A stretch of DNA of 10,646 nucleotides from DASUFH01 sp036274645 (GTDB lineage: Bacteria; Acidobacteriota; Terriglobia; 20CM-2-55-15), in the NCBI GenBank assembly GCA_036274645.1, contig DASUFH010000187.1, forward strand, positions 1 to 10,646, read 5' to 3'. Under the pieces are notes generated by a model. That model saw only the letters and a list, made by a program, of their open reading frames with translations. It did not search any database and was not told the DNA's origin. Below are positions 5,241 to 10,646 of this stretch, one piece after another. Position 1 is the stretch's first letter. Each line of letters starts with the position of its first letter. A program made the position numbers and the translations under genes.

Positions 5241-7057
5241 CAAGCAGGCGGGGACTCAAGCCGGCGGGTGAGAGCCAGTCGGATGGCCGCGGCGATGTCG
5301 AGCGCGCGGCCATCGCGGATACGTTCGGAGTATGCGCGCTCGAAATCGGGTGGAAGCCGGAGCCTCCAGTTGTCCGGATGGACGATGCCGGCGCGATTGA
5401 ACGGAGTTGTTTCGCCAAACAGATCGCCGACGAAAACGTACACGTGGCGGGCGCCCGAGACGAAGAGATCCGCCAGCATCGCTGTGAGGAGCGCCGAGGG
5501 CGACGACGCCATGTACTCCGTGGCCTGAGACCGCTCGAGGGGATCGGCGATCAGCCGATCGGCCAGATACGCGGCGCGGCGCGGCATGCTGCCATCGGCC
5601 ACCCAGCGGTCGGCGAGGGCGAACACCGGCGGAGTATCGTGTGTTCCGAGCATGACCCAGTCGTTCGGTTCGACCCGATCGGTCCGGTACACGTCATGGG
5701 GATCGTCCACGTTGACCTTCTGCGTCACGCGGAAGCGTCCGAGTCCGTGCCGCCGCAGTGTCCGCTCGAGGGGATAGGGACACGTGCTCAGCACCTCGGC
5801 GGCGATACCCTGCCCGTCGGCGCCGTCTTGCCGGCTCAGTTCCATCAGCGCGTCGAAGAGGGCGGCAAAGCGGGTCTCCTGATCGTCATCGATCGACACG
5901 ACCCAGTTGTCCGCATAACGATTTGCCGCGCGCGGGTTCAGATCGGAGAGTCGCGGAATGGCCCACGCCTGGAGGTCGGGATCCGGAAGGTCTGGCGACT
6001 CGCGCGCGCGCGCGCCACGCCGCACCGCAGCGGCCGGATCGGGATCGAGAGCCGGGTATATCCAGGGGCAAACCAGTCCGTGGGGATGATCGATCCGCAG
6101 ACCGTCATATTCGGCCAGAAGTTTGCGCGCGCGCATGGCGAACAACCGGCGCGCAGGACTCTCCGGGTCGGGCCACTGGGACGGGTCGAGCAGCGGATAC
6201 CCCCACGGCTGGCCATCGGGATTGGTACGGCTCGGCGGCGCGCCCAGCAACCACCGCTCCGCAAAGGCGCCGGGACGCTGCAGATGATCGCGATGCGAAA
6301 TGCCAACCTGCATGTCGCCCCACACGCCGAGACCGCGCGCCCGGGCGCGCCGGCGAAACTCGTCGTGCTGGGTGTGCGCCAGGTACTGCGTCAACTCGGA
6401 GAACTCCATCTCCACGCCCAGCGAGGAACGGAGCGCGTGACGCCGGCGCGCGCCGGCCGGACCGGGCTCGAACCAGTCGCCGAGGGCGCCCCTGAGATGG
6501 CGCGAGTCGCCTCCCACGCGCGAGACCAGCGCCTCAAAACACGCATTCAGTTCCAGCCAGTCCGCGGCCTGGCGACGGAAAACGTTCAGGCCGGCAACGA
6601 AGGGATCCTCCGGCCTGACATGCCGCAACTCCACGAATCTTCGATAGGCGTATTCGAGGGCGCGCTCGACGCCACGCGCCGCGCGGACCGGCGATACCGA
6701 ATGATCTTCGCCCGGATGGCGTCCAGGGAGAATCCCCGGATCAGCGCCTTCGAGAAGCGCTCCGAATTCCGGAGTCCCCAACTCCTCGAGGCCCAGTATC
6801 CACGGATTTCGCGCAAACAGCGTGCCGTCGTAAGGCGACAGGTTGACGAGCGACACAATTCCGGACGGTCCAAGTTGCAGCGCGTTGAACCCGAGTTCCG
6901 CGGCGAAGTCCAGCACCCGATCGCCCGCCGGCGAAAGCGGCGCGCCAAATCCCGTATCCCAGTCGCCCGCTGACGGAAACATGCTGGCGTGAATGCCGAG
7001 CACAAATCGGTCGACACCCAGACGGGCCAGGCCATGCTGAATCTCAGTACCGGTCAT
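5225..7057 (-). CDS. malQ: 4-alpha-glucanotransferase (amylomaltase, GH77), divergent
   Basis: This 610-residue cytoplasmic enzyme moves alpha-1,4-glucan segments between maltodextrins and releases glucose. The ATG at 7057 follows GGGAAG and gives a start 35 bases after the upstream gene's stop. GH77 landmarks appear in order: SPYDGTLFARNP (74-85), GAPPSRTNPDGQPWGYPLLD (272-291), LRIDHPHG with nucleophile Asp323, an acid/base candidate Glu421 in AAEVLS, THDTPP with Asp474, and NRAGIVHPDNWRLRLP (554-569). Two things are odd. The usual E-D-L-G after the acid/base Glu reads E-V-L-S. The nucleophile-to-acid/base distance is 98 residues, against about 47 in the Thermus enzyme as I recall it, so roughly 50 residues are inserted; the acid/base-to-Asp474 distance is normal. 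A CG-dinucleotide run at 6001-6013 codes part of that insertion. The gene follows the channel gene at 7093 on the same strand, probably in one transcript. Confidence 0.9.
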   Translation of the reverse strand: MTGTEIQHGLARLGVDRFVLGIHASMFPSAGDWDTGFGAPLSPAGDRVLDFAAELGFNALQLGPSGIVSLVNLSPYDGTLFARNPWILGLEELGTPEFGALLEGADPGILPGRHPGEDHSVSPVRAARGVERALEYAYRRFVELRHVRPEDPFVAGLNVFRRQAADWLELNACFEALVSRVGGDSRHLRGALGDWFEPGPAGARRRHALRSSLGVEMEFSELTQYLAHTQHDEFRRRARARGLGVWGDMQVGISHRDHLQRPGAFAERWLLGAPPSRTNPDGQPWGYPLLDPSQWPDPESPARRLFAMRARKLLAEYDGLRIDHPHGLVCPWIYPALDPDPAAAVRRGARARESPDLPDPDLQAWAIPRLSDLNPRAANRYADNWVVSIDDDQETRFAALFDALMELSRQDGADGQGIAAEVLSTCPYPLERTLRRHGLGRFRVTQKVNVDDPHDVYRTDRVEPNDWVMLGTHDTPPVFALADRWVADGSMPRRAAYLADRLIADPLERSQATEYMASSPSALLTAMLADLFVSGARHVYVFVGDLFGETTPFNRAGIVHPDNWRLRLPPDFERAYSERIRDGRALDIAAAIRLALTRRLESPPACRGGA

Positions 7058-7092
7058 CCAGAACTTCCCATCCTCGCTTCCATCCAGGCCGT

Positions 7093-8172
7093 CTAGTCTC
7101 CACCCCACGCCGTCGTCTGCCAGTTGTCTTTCTGCGAGCCGGTCACGATCCACGGAGGCAGTTCCATTCTCAGATGCTCCGCCAGAGCCATGACGTAGGG
7201 CTCATACAGGCGCCGCAGCCGCGCCAGACGTTGACCGTCCTTGTCGTCGGGTTCCAGACCTGACGCGCGCAACGCATCGTGCAGACGAACGAGATCGGCG
7301 TCGCTCAGCCGGGCCTCGCTTTCCAGGTTCGGCTTCGTGTTGAAGACCTGCGACAGGTCGACCACGGTGTGACGCGCCATGGCAAACGTCAATCTCGCCT
7401 GCGTAAAGGATCGCCCCCGGAAACCAGCCATCACGAGCGCGCTCGTGTCGAGTATCGTCGTCAGCGCGCCGAGCCACGACTGGTTGTCGTGCTGCGATCG
7501 AAAATATGCGAGCACCGGATACGAGAGGTGACTTTCGAGCAACTCCGCCGACCAGTGCTCCCAGTCACGCAACAACGCGTCCAACTGCTCCAGCGTGTGG
7601 TCCTGGGCGTGACGGCGAAGCAGTTCCGCGGCATTGGGCGGCGATCCCGCCCGCGCGTCAAGCATCGAGATGAACACTTCACGCCGCGAGAACGCCTGAT
7701 AGATCACGGGAAGATAGCCGATCACAATCGCCAGGAACCCGAACCCGAGCCCGGCCTCGAGCACCATGAGCGCGCGCGCCAGCCAGGTCGAGGGCGCCGC
7801 ATCGCCCAACCCTAACGTGAAAAACGTCGTGCCGCTCGCATACAGATCGATGCCCACGCCCGCAGGCTCCCCTTCGATCCTCAGATGCGAGCCCGCGCCA
7901 TAATGAATCAATCCGAATCCGACGACGAGGGCCAGCGCCCACAGCGTCAGCAAACCCAGCAAGGACAGGGGCCCGAAAAAGCCCAGCCAGGCGTCCCGAC
8001 GCCGGCGGTCATGAATGCGCCCCACGGCGCCGCGAAAAGGCCACCAGCTGACCCGGTAATAGACACGGGTCAACCGAAAGCGCCGGCGAACCCGGCGCGG
8101 CAGAATGATCGTTTCGAAGGCTTCCCAGAGAACGGTCAGGACCAGGACGCAGCCGAGAATGAGAATAAGCAC
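7093..8172 (-). CDS. Potassium-channel-like membrane protein with a TLGLGD filter
   Basis: This is a 359-residue protein. It starts with GTG at 8172; an in-frame stop lies just upstream, so no earlier start is possible. The ribosome site is weak. Residues 1-24 form an N-terminal membrane span. A basic stretch (RRVRRRFRL) follows, then a second span at about 66-90. A pore loop comes next (about 110-126: YASGTTFFTLGLGDAAP), then a third span at about 133-158. The loop matches the two-helix potassium channel pore, in which the usual filter is TVGYGD; here it is TLGLGD, with Tyr replaced by Leu. The last 200 residues are soluble, helical and rich in charge. They lack a recognisable RCK/TrkA nucleotide-binding fold. 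It may be an ion channel with altered selectivity or a non-conducting relative. malQ starts 35 bases downstream. Confidence 0.78.
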   Translation of the reverse strand: MLILILGCVLVLTVLWEAFETIILPRRVRRRFRLTRVYYRVSWWPFRGAVGRIHDRRRRDAWLGFFGPLSLLGLLTLWALALVVGFGLIHYGAGSHLRIEGEPAGVGIDLYASGTTFFTLGLGDAAPSTWLARALMVLEAGLGFGFLAIVIGYLPVIYQAFSRREVFISMLDARAGSPPNAAELLRRHAQDHTLEQLDALLRDWEHWSAELLESHLSYPVLAYFRSQHDNQSWLGALTTILDTSALVMAGFRGRSFTQARLTFAMARHTVVDLSQVFNTKPNLESEARLSDADLVRLHDALRASGLEPDDKDGQRLARLRRLYEPYVMALAEHLRMELPPWIVTGSQKDNWQTTAWGGD

Positions 8173-8205
8173 ATCCGATCATGCCCCAGAACGGAATCAG
8201 GGACA

Positions 8206-8316
8206 GGGAAATTCGGGAAATTCGGGGACAGACCGCTATTAATCCGCCGGGGCGATCTTGAACTACTGAAATATTTTTCGGGCGAATTATTAGGGGTCTG
8301 TCCCCGGAATTTCCCC
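8206..8316. repeat. About 110-bp hairpin element, long member of the GGGGACAG repeat family
   Basis: Bases 8215-8248 pair with 8281-8315 as one long stem with three mismatches and one bulged C. The outer arms read GGGAAATTC-GGGGACAGACC and its complement; the inner arms read CTATTAATCCGCC and near-complement. The loop at 8249-8280 is 32 bases and relatively AT-rich. A second copy of the outermost nine bases (GGGAAATTC) lies directly before the left arm at 8206-8214. There is no ORF inside. The form is that of a REP doublet or a small MITE-like non-autonomous element. It fills most of the divergent gap between the channel gene (start 8172) and the cyclo-ligase gene (start 8340), so both promoters lie in or beside it. 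Confidence 0.75.
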
Positions 8317-8339
8317 GGGCGGGATGGTACGATATTTCG

Positions 8340-8924
8340 ATGTTGAATCCAGCGCCCCAGCGCGTCCCGGCCTGGCGCCGGGAGACACGGGCCGCCCTGC
8401 TGTCCGAGCGTCAGAAGCTTTCACCGGAACATCATCACCGCGCCAGCAAAGCCATTGAAGGACTGTTGAAGGATCTCCTGAAGACGATTCCGGCGCGGAT
8501 CGTCAGCGCGTATTGGCCGTTCAGCGCGGAAGTGGACCTGCGTGGGTTGATGGACGAACTGCGCGCCGGCGGCCGTATCACGGCGCTGCCTGCAGTGGTC
8601 CGCCCACGCGCGCCGCTGGAATTCCTGCGCTGGACCTCCGGCGCGGAAATGCATTCCGGCGCGTACGGCATTCCGGTTCCCCGCGTCCGCGATGTGGTGA
8701 CTCCCGAAGTGGTGATCGCGCCGCTCGTCGGCTTCGATCGCGGCAACTACCGCCTCGGCTATGGAGGCGGCTTTTTCGACATTACCCTGAGCGCCATGCG
8801 GCCACGGCCCCGTACGATCGGCATCGGATTCGAACTCAGCCGCCTCGACACCATCCATCCCGAAGAGACCGACATCCCGATGGACTTCATCGTGACGGAA
8901 GCGGGAATTCACTCCCGCGCGTAG
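8340..8924 (+). CDS. 5-formyltetrahydrofolate cyclo-ligase (MTHFS family)
   Basis: This is a 194-residue cytoplasmic enzyme, the usual length for the family (E. coli YgfA/Fau, human MTHFS). It uses ATP to convert 5-formyl-THF, a dead-end folate that inhibits other folate enzymes, to 5,10-methenyl-THF. The signature is clear: GFDRGNYRLGYGGGFFD (about 131-147), the ATP/folate-binding loop. Supporting elements are a basic N-terminal helix (WRRETRAALLSERQKL), SAYWPFSAEVD (56-66), MHSGAYGIPVP (104-114), and the C-terminal HPEETDIPMDFIVTE (173-187). No strong ribosome site precedes the ATG, and the hairpin element at 8206-8316 ends 24 bases before it, so the promoter probably lies in the repeat. 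The 3' end overlaps the converging gene by 16 bases. Confidence 0.93.
   Translation: MLNPAPQRVPAWRRETRAALLSERQKLSPEHHHRASKAIEGLLKDLLKTIPARIVSAYWPFSAEVDLRGLMDELRAGGRITALPAVVRPRAPLEFLRWTSGAEMHSGAYGIPVPRVRDVVTPEVVIAPLVGFDRGNYRLGYGGGFFDITLSAMRPRPRTIGIGFELSRLDTIHPEETDIPMDFIVTEAGIHSRA
8901..8918. terminator. Short hairpin over the convergent gene overlap
   Basis: GCGGGA (8901-8906) and TCCCGC (8913-8918) pair around a 6-base loop. The hairpin spans the last codons of the cyclo-ligase gene and the last codon and stop of the opposing gene, so it could act on both transcripts. It is short and lacks a T-run. Confidence 0.3.
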
Positions 8925-9304
8925 ACGTAGGCTTTTCTCGCCCAGAATGTCAGGTCCACGGCCGGCCAGTCGCTGTCGGAACGATGGCGCATCACCGCAA
9001 CCCACTCGCCGCCACATTCCGGAACGGGACTGCCGCCGGTGGCGATGGCCCGTTCAGCCATCCGCGTGTCGAGCCGAAATGCAATCGTGTCCATACCGAT
9101 CGCAAAGCCGAAGATGATGTTGTTCGTGGACACCGCCACATAGCGATAGGCCTGCCAGTCCGGACAATACGTCTGCACATCGCCCAGGGGCTTGACGGCG
9201 TCGAGCAACTGCGAGGCAAGATCGGAATGGGCGGATTTCTCCCGCAGGTACGCGAGCGGCAGACGGTTGATCTTCGAGTTGAGCGCGGCGGGGAGATCGG
9301 CCAT
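8909..9304 (-). CDS. Small conserved-looking protein of unknown function
   Basis: This is a 131-residue soluble protein that I do not recognise. It starts six bases after the stop of the DUF5655 gene on the same strand, with GGAAAG at the end of that gene as a possible ribosome site, so the two are probably translated from one mRNA. The first 40 residues look helical (AALNSKINRLPLAYLREKSA, SDLASQLLDAVKPLG). The rest alternates strands and aromatic residues (YRYVAVSTNNIIFGFAIGMDTIAFRL, EWVAVMRHRSD, AVDLTFWARKAYVYARE), suggesting one compact alpha+beta domain. It has no signal peptide or membrane span. Its pairing with a DUF5655 protein, a family also tied to quantitation or nucleic-acid-associated proteins only by domain co-occurrence, does not give a function. 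The 3' end overlaps the converging cyclo-ligase gene. Confidence 0.72.
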   Translation of the reverse strand: MADLPAALNSKINRLPLAYLREKSAHSDLASQLLDAVKPLGDVQTYCPDWQAYRYVAVSTNNIIFGFAIGMDTIAFRLDTRMAERAIATGGSPVPECGGEWVAVMRHRSDSDWPAVDLTFWARKAYVYARE

Positions 9305-9310
9305 TGCAGA

Positions 9311-9841
9311 CTACTTTCCCTTGCTTGGTTTCTTTCGCGGCTTTTTTCGCGTCAGAACGCGTAAATCCTCGGACACTGCAAAAGCTTCCTTCAACCAGTC
9401 CGTCAGCGGCGCTTCCACCTCATCACGATGCGTGATACGGACAAGGTGCGCCACTTTGACCCCGGAAGAACTCAGGGCCTTTCGGATCATCGGCGATTTC
9501 GCCGTACGTCCCAGAAAGAACCAGACCTCAAGCGCCTTCTTCGCCGGCCGCACAAAGAAATAGCAGACCGTGCGCGAAAACATGATCGATTTGTGCGACG
9601 CATAGATGCGCTGCTCGCCGAACTCGACGGCGGTCTCCCGGATCCGTTCCCACGCGTCCCGCAAATCTTCGGGAAGATCGCGCGTCAGCGCCGCTTCCGT
9701 TGTCGTCCAGCAGTCGTGCGCTTCTCCCGCCTCGACCCATTGACGGCAGTGATAGCATTCATGGCCTTTCCGCGCCAAAGCCTTCTTTGCAGGCTTTGGT
9801 CTGGCGGCCGCTCTCTTGAGCGTTGTGGATTGCGACGGCAT
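9311..9841 (-). CDS. Zinc-knuckle plus DUF5655-like domain protein
   Basis: This is a 176-residue protein. The ATG at 9841 follows GGAG with a five-base gap, which fixes the start; an in-frame position at 9934 would overlap the egtD end. Residues 1-26 are basic and Ala/Pro/Lys-rich. A compact Cys/His motif follows: C29-x2-C32-x9-H42-x-C44, a probable zinc-binding knuckle. Residues about 56-155 resemble DUF5655, a small domain with a helix, a strand block (SIMFSRTVCYFFVRPAKKALEVWFFLG) and a final helix (EVEAPLTDWLKEAF). The tail is strongly basic (RKKPRKKPSKGK). Basic ends and a zinc knuckle hint at nucleic-acid contact, which is inference. It sits 73 bases after egtD on the same strand and is followed six bases later by the gene at 9304. 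Confidence 0.75.
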   Translation of the reverse strand: MPSQSTTLKRAAARPKPAKKALARKGHECYHCRQWVEAGEAHDCWTTTEAALTRDLPEDLRDAWERIRETAVEFGEQRIYASHKSIMFSRTVCYFFVRPAKKALEVWFFLGRTAKSPMIRKALSSSGVKVAHLVRITHRDEVEAPLTDWLKEAFAVSEDLRVLTRKKPRKKPSKGK

Positions 9842-9844
9842 GAC

Positions 9845-9866
9845 GGCTCCGCATGATACCGGAGCC
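9845..9866 (-). promoter_or_regulatory. Hairpin covering the ribosome site of the DUF5655 gene
   Basis: Bases 9845-9851 pair with 9860-9866 (GGCTCCG with CGGAGCC) around an 8-base loop. Read on the minus strand, the second arm contains the GGAG ribosome site of the ATG at 9841, so folding would hide it. It could also be a second terminator-like structure after egtD. There is no direct evidence of regulation. Confidence 0.3.
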
Positions 9867-9892
9867 ACCCGACAGCGCACAAATTCTGCGGC

Positions 9893-9917
9893 TGAAGGGA
9901 GAGCGCGCCTCCCTTCA
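9893..9917 (-). terminator. 9-bp hairpin at the egtD stop codon
   Basis: TGAAGGGAG (9893-9901) and CTCCCTTCA (9909-9917) are perfect complements around a 7-base loop. On the minus strand the first three bases are the egtD stop codon TGA. No T-run follows, so it may slow or partly end transcription rather than act as a classical terminator. It separates egtD from the two downstream genes. Confidence 0.5.
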
Positions 9918-10646
9918 CACCGCGCGAAACACACTCTGCGAAAACGGCCACTCGTCGTCGACCCACTGGATCTCGCAGACGAATCCGCTGGATCGCGCCA
10001 TCACGCGAAGGTCATCCCGATGGAACTTATAGCTACTCTCGGTCCAGATCGTTTCTCCGGCCTTCAGTGACGCTCTGAAATCGCGGCCGATGGAAACGAT
10101 CTGGTCCATGAGCGATTCCAGATGCATCTCAATACGATGCGCGATGCGGTTATAGCGAACCTGATGCCGAAACTGCGGCAGAACGAACGTTCCGCCAAGT
10201 TCCCGATTGATCCGCGCGAGCAGATTCAGGTTGAACGCGGCCGTCGCCCCGATGGAATCACTGTAAGCGGCCAGCATGCGCGGCGCATTTTTCTCGAGAT
10301 CCGCGCTGACATAAAAGATGTCTCCGGGCTCAAGCAAGGCGCGAACCGAGCCCAGGAATTCGATGGCGCGGTCCGGTTCGAAGTTCCCGATGGTGCTGCC
10401 CAGAAACAATACCAGGGCGGAGGTCCCGGCCGGCCGGAGGCGCAGGGCCTCCTGGAGGCCTTCCAGATACGACTGCGCGATCGGCACGACATTCACAGCG
10501 TCGATCGTCCCCAGTTCCAGGCAGCACCGGTACAACGCCGACTCCGAGATATCGATCGGACAATAGGCGATGGGCTGCCGCGCGGCCATCGCTGAAAGAA
10601 TCCAGCGCGTCTTCGAGCCCGATCCGCTGCCCAGTTCAACAACCAG
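9915..10646 (-). CDS. egtD: L-histidine N-alpha-methyltransferase, 5' end outside the window
   Basis: The last 243 residues of EgtD are present; the N-terminus, about 75 residues, lies beyond the window edge. EgtD uses three SAM molecules to trimethylate histidine to hercynine, the first step to the thiol antioxidant ergothioneine. Seen in order (numbering from the window edge): SAM-binding motif ELGSGSGSKTR (4-14), PIDISESAL (30-38), FLGSTIGNFEP (81-91), AYSDSIGATAAFNLNLLARI (127-146), RIEMHLES (171-178) and GETIWTESSYKF (198-209). As I recall the Mycobacterium enzyme, its ligand residues Gly86, Asn166, Tyr206, Glu282 and Ser284 correspond here to Gly8, Asn88, Tyr128, Glu203 and Ser205, with a near-constant offset, so the active site looks intact. 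The partner gene egtB is not in the window and would be expected just outside it. A hairpin begins at the stop codon. Confidence 0.93.
   Translation of the reverse strand: MVVELGSGSGSKTRWILSAMAARQPIAYCPIDISESALYRCCLELGTIDAVNVVPIAQSYLEGLQEALRLRPAGTSALVLFLGSTIGNFEPDRAIEFLGSVRALLEPGDIFYVSADLEKNAPRMLAAYSDSIGATAAFNLNLLARINRELGGTFVLPQFRHQVRYNRIAHRIEMHLESLMDQIVSIGRDFRASLKAGETIWTESSYKFHRDDLRVMARSSGFVCEIQWVDDEWPFSQSVFRAV

Noticed and set aside
4410..5418. 349-codon minus-strand frame opposite the hydrolase gene
   Set aside because: The plus strand has the intact serine hydrolase triad and motifs. The minus frame crosses the palindrome and has no domain-like features.
5201..6973. 590-codon open frame on the plus strand opposite malQ
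   Set aside because: It mirrors a gene with clear GH77 motifs on the other strand. Its translation is Arg/Ala-rich without recognisable domains, as expected for an antisense frame in GC-rich coding DNA.

Overview
The window is GC-rich bacterial chromosome. The gene content and style fit an Acidobacteriota genome, possibly Solibacter/Bryobacter-like: DUF3237 and other secreted proteins of little-known function, a relic Tat leader, an unusual amylomaltase, and short GC-rich intergenic hairpin repeats. That placement is inferred from family knowledge only; there is no rRNA or marker gene to settle it. No tRNA, rRNA, CRISPR array, complete insertion sequence or phage gene is visible.

Layout. 147-1448 (+) encodes an exported protein with two DUF3237-like domains; the second is interrupted by four 45-bp repeats coding a Gly/Pro/Ala-rich tract. 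It is followed by a 15-bp hairpin and an inverted-repeat region. On the opposite strand lies an NTF2/SnoaL-like lipoprotein (1726-2316), then a 43-codon remnant of a Tat-exported protein (1585-1716) that ends inside the repeat region. A 406-bp gap separates this pair from a secreted PsbP/Mog1-like protein (2723-3721, +). Next come a multi-spanning membrane protein (3759-4409, -), an alpha/beta-hydrolase (4540-5187, +), and a minus-strand pair read channel first: a potassium-channel-like protein (7093-8172) and a divergent GH77 4-alpha-glucanotransferase (malQ, 5225-7057). 5-formyltetrahydrofolate cyclo-ligase (8340-8924, +) meets a minus-strand run from the other end: egtD (9915 to the window edge), a zinc-knuckle plus DUF5655 protein (9311-9841), and a small unknown protein (8909-9304).

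Functional links are modest. MalQ serves maltodextrin/glycogen metabolism. The cyclo-ligase salvages 5-formyl-THF. EgtD makes hercynine for ergothioneine and is probably the last gene of an egt cluster lying outside the window. The clearest non-coding signal is a pair of related inverted-repeat elements sharing a GGAAATT-GGGGACAG core. Both sit in divergent promoter regions, and they look like REP/MITE-type sequences whose mobilising transposase is not in the window. I found no convincing new multi-gene system. The best leads are the interrupted DUF3237 protein, the repeat family, the truncated Tat gene, and the unusual GH77 and channel proteins.
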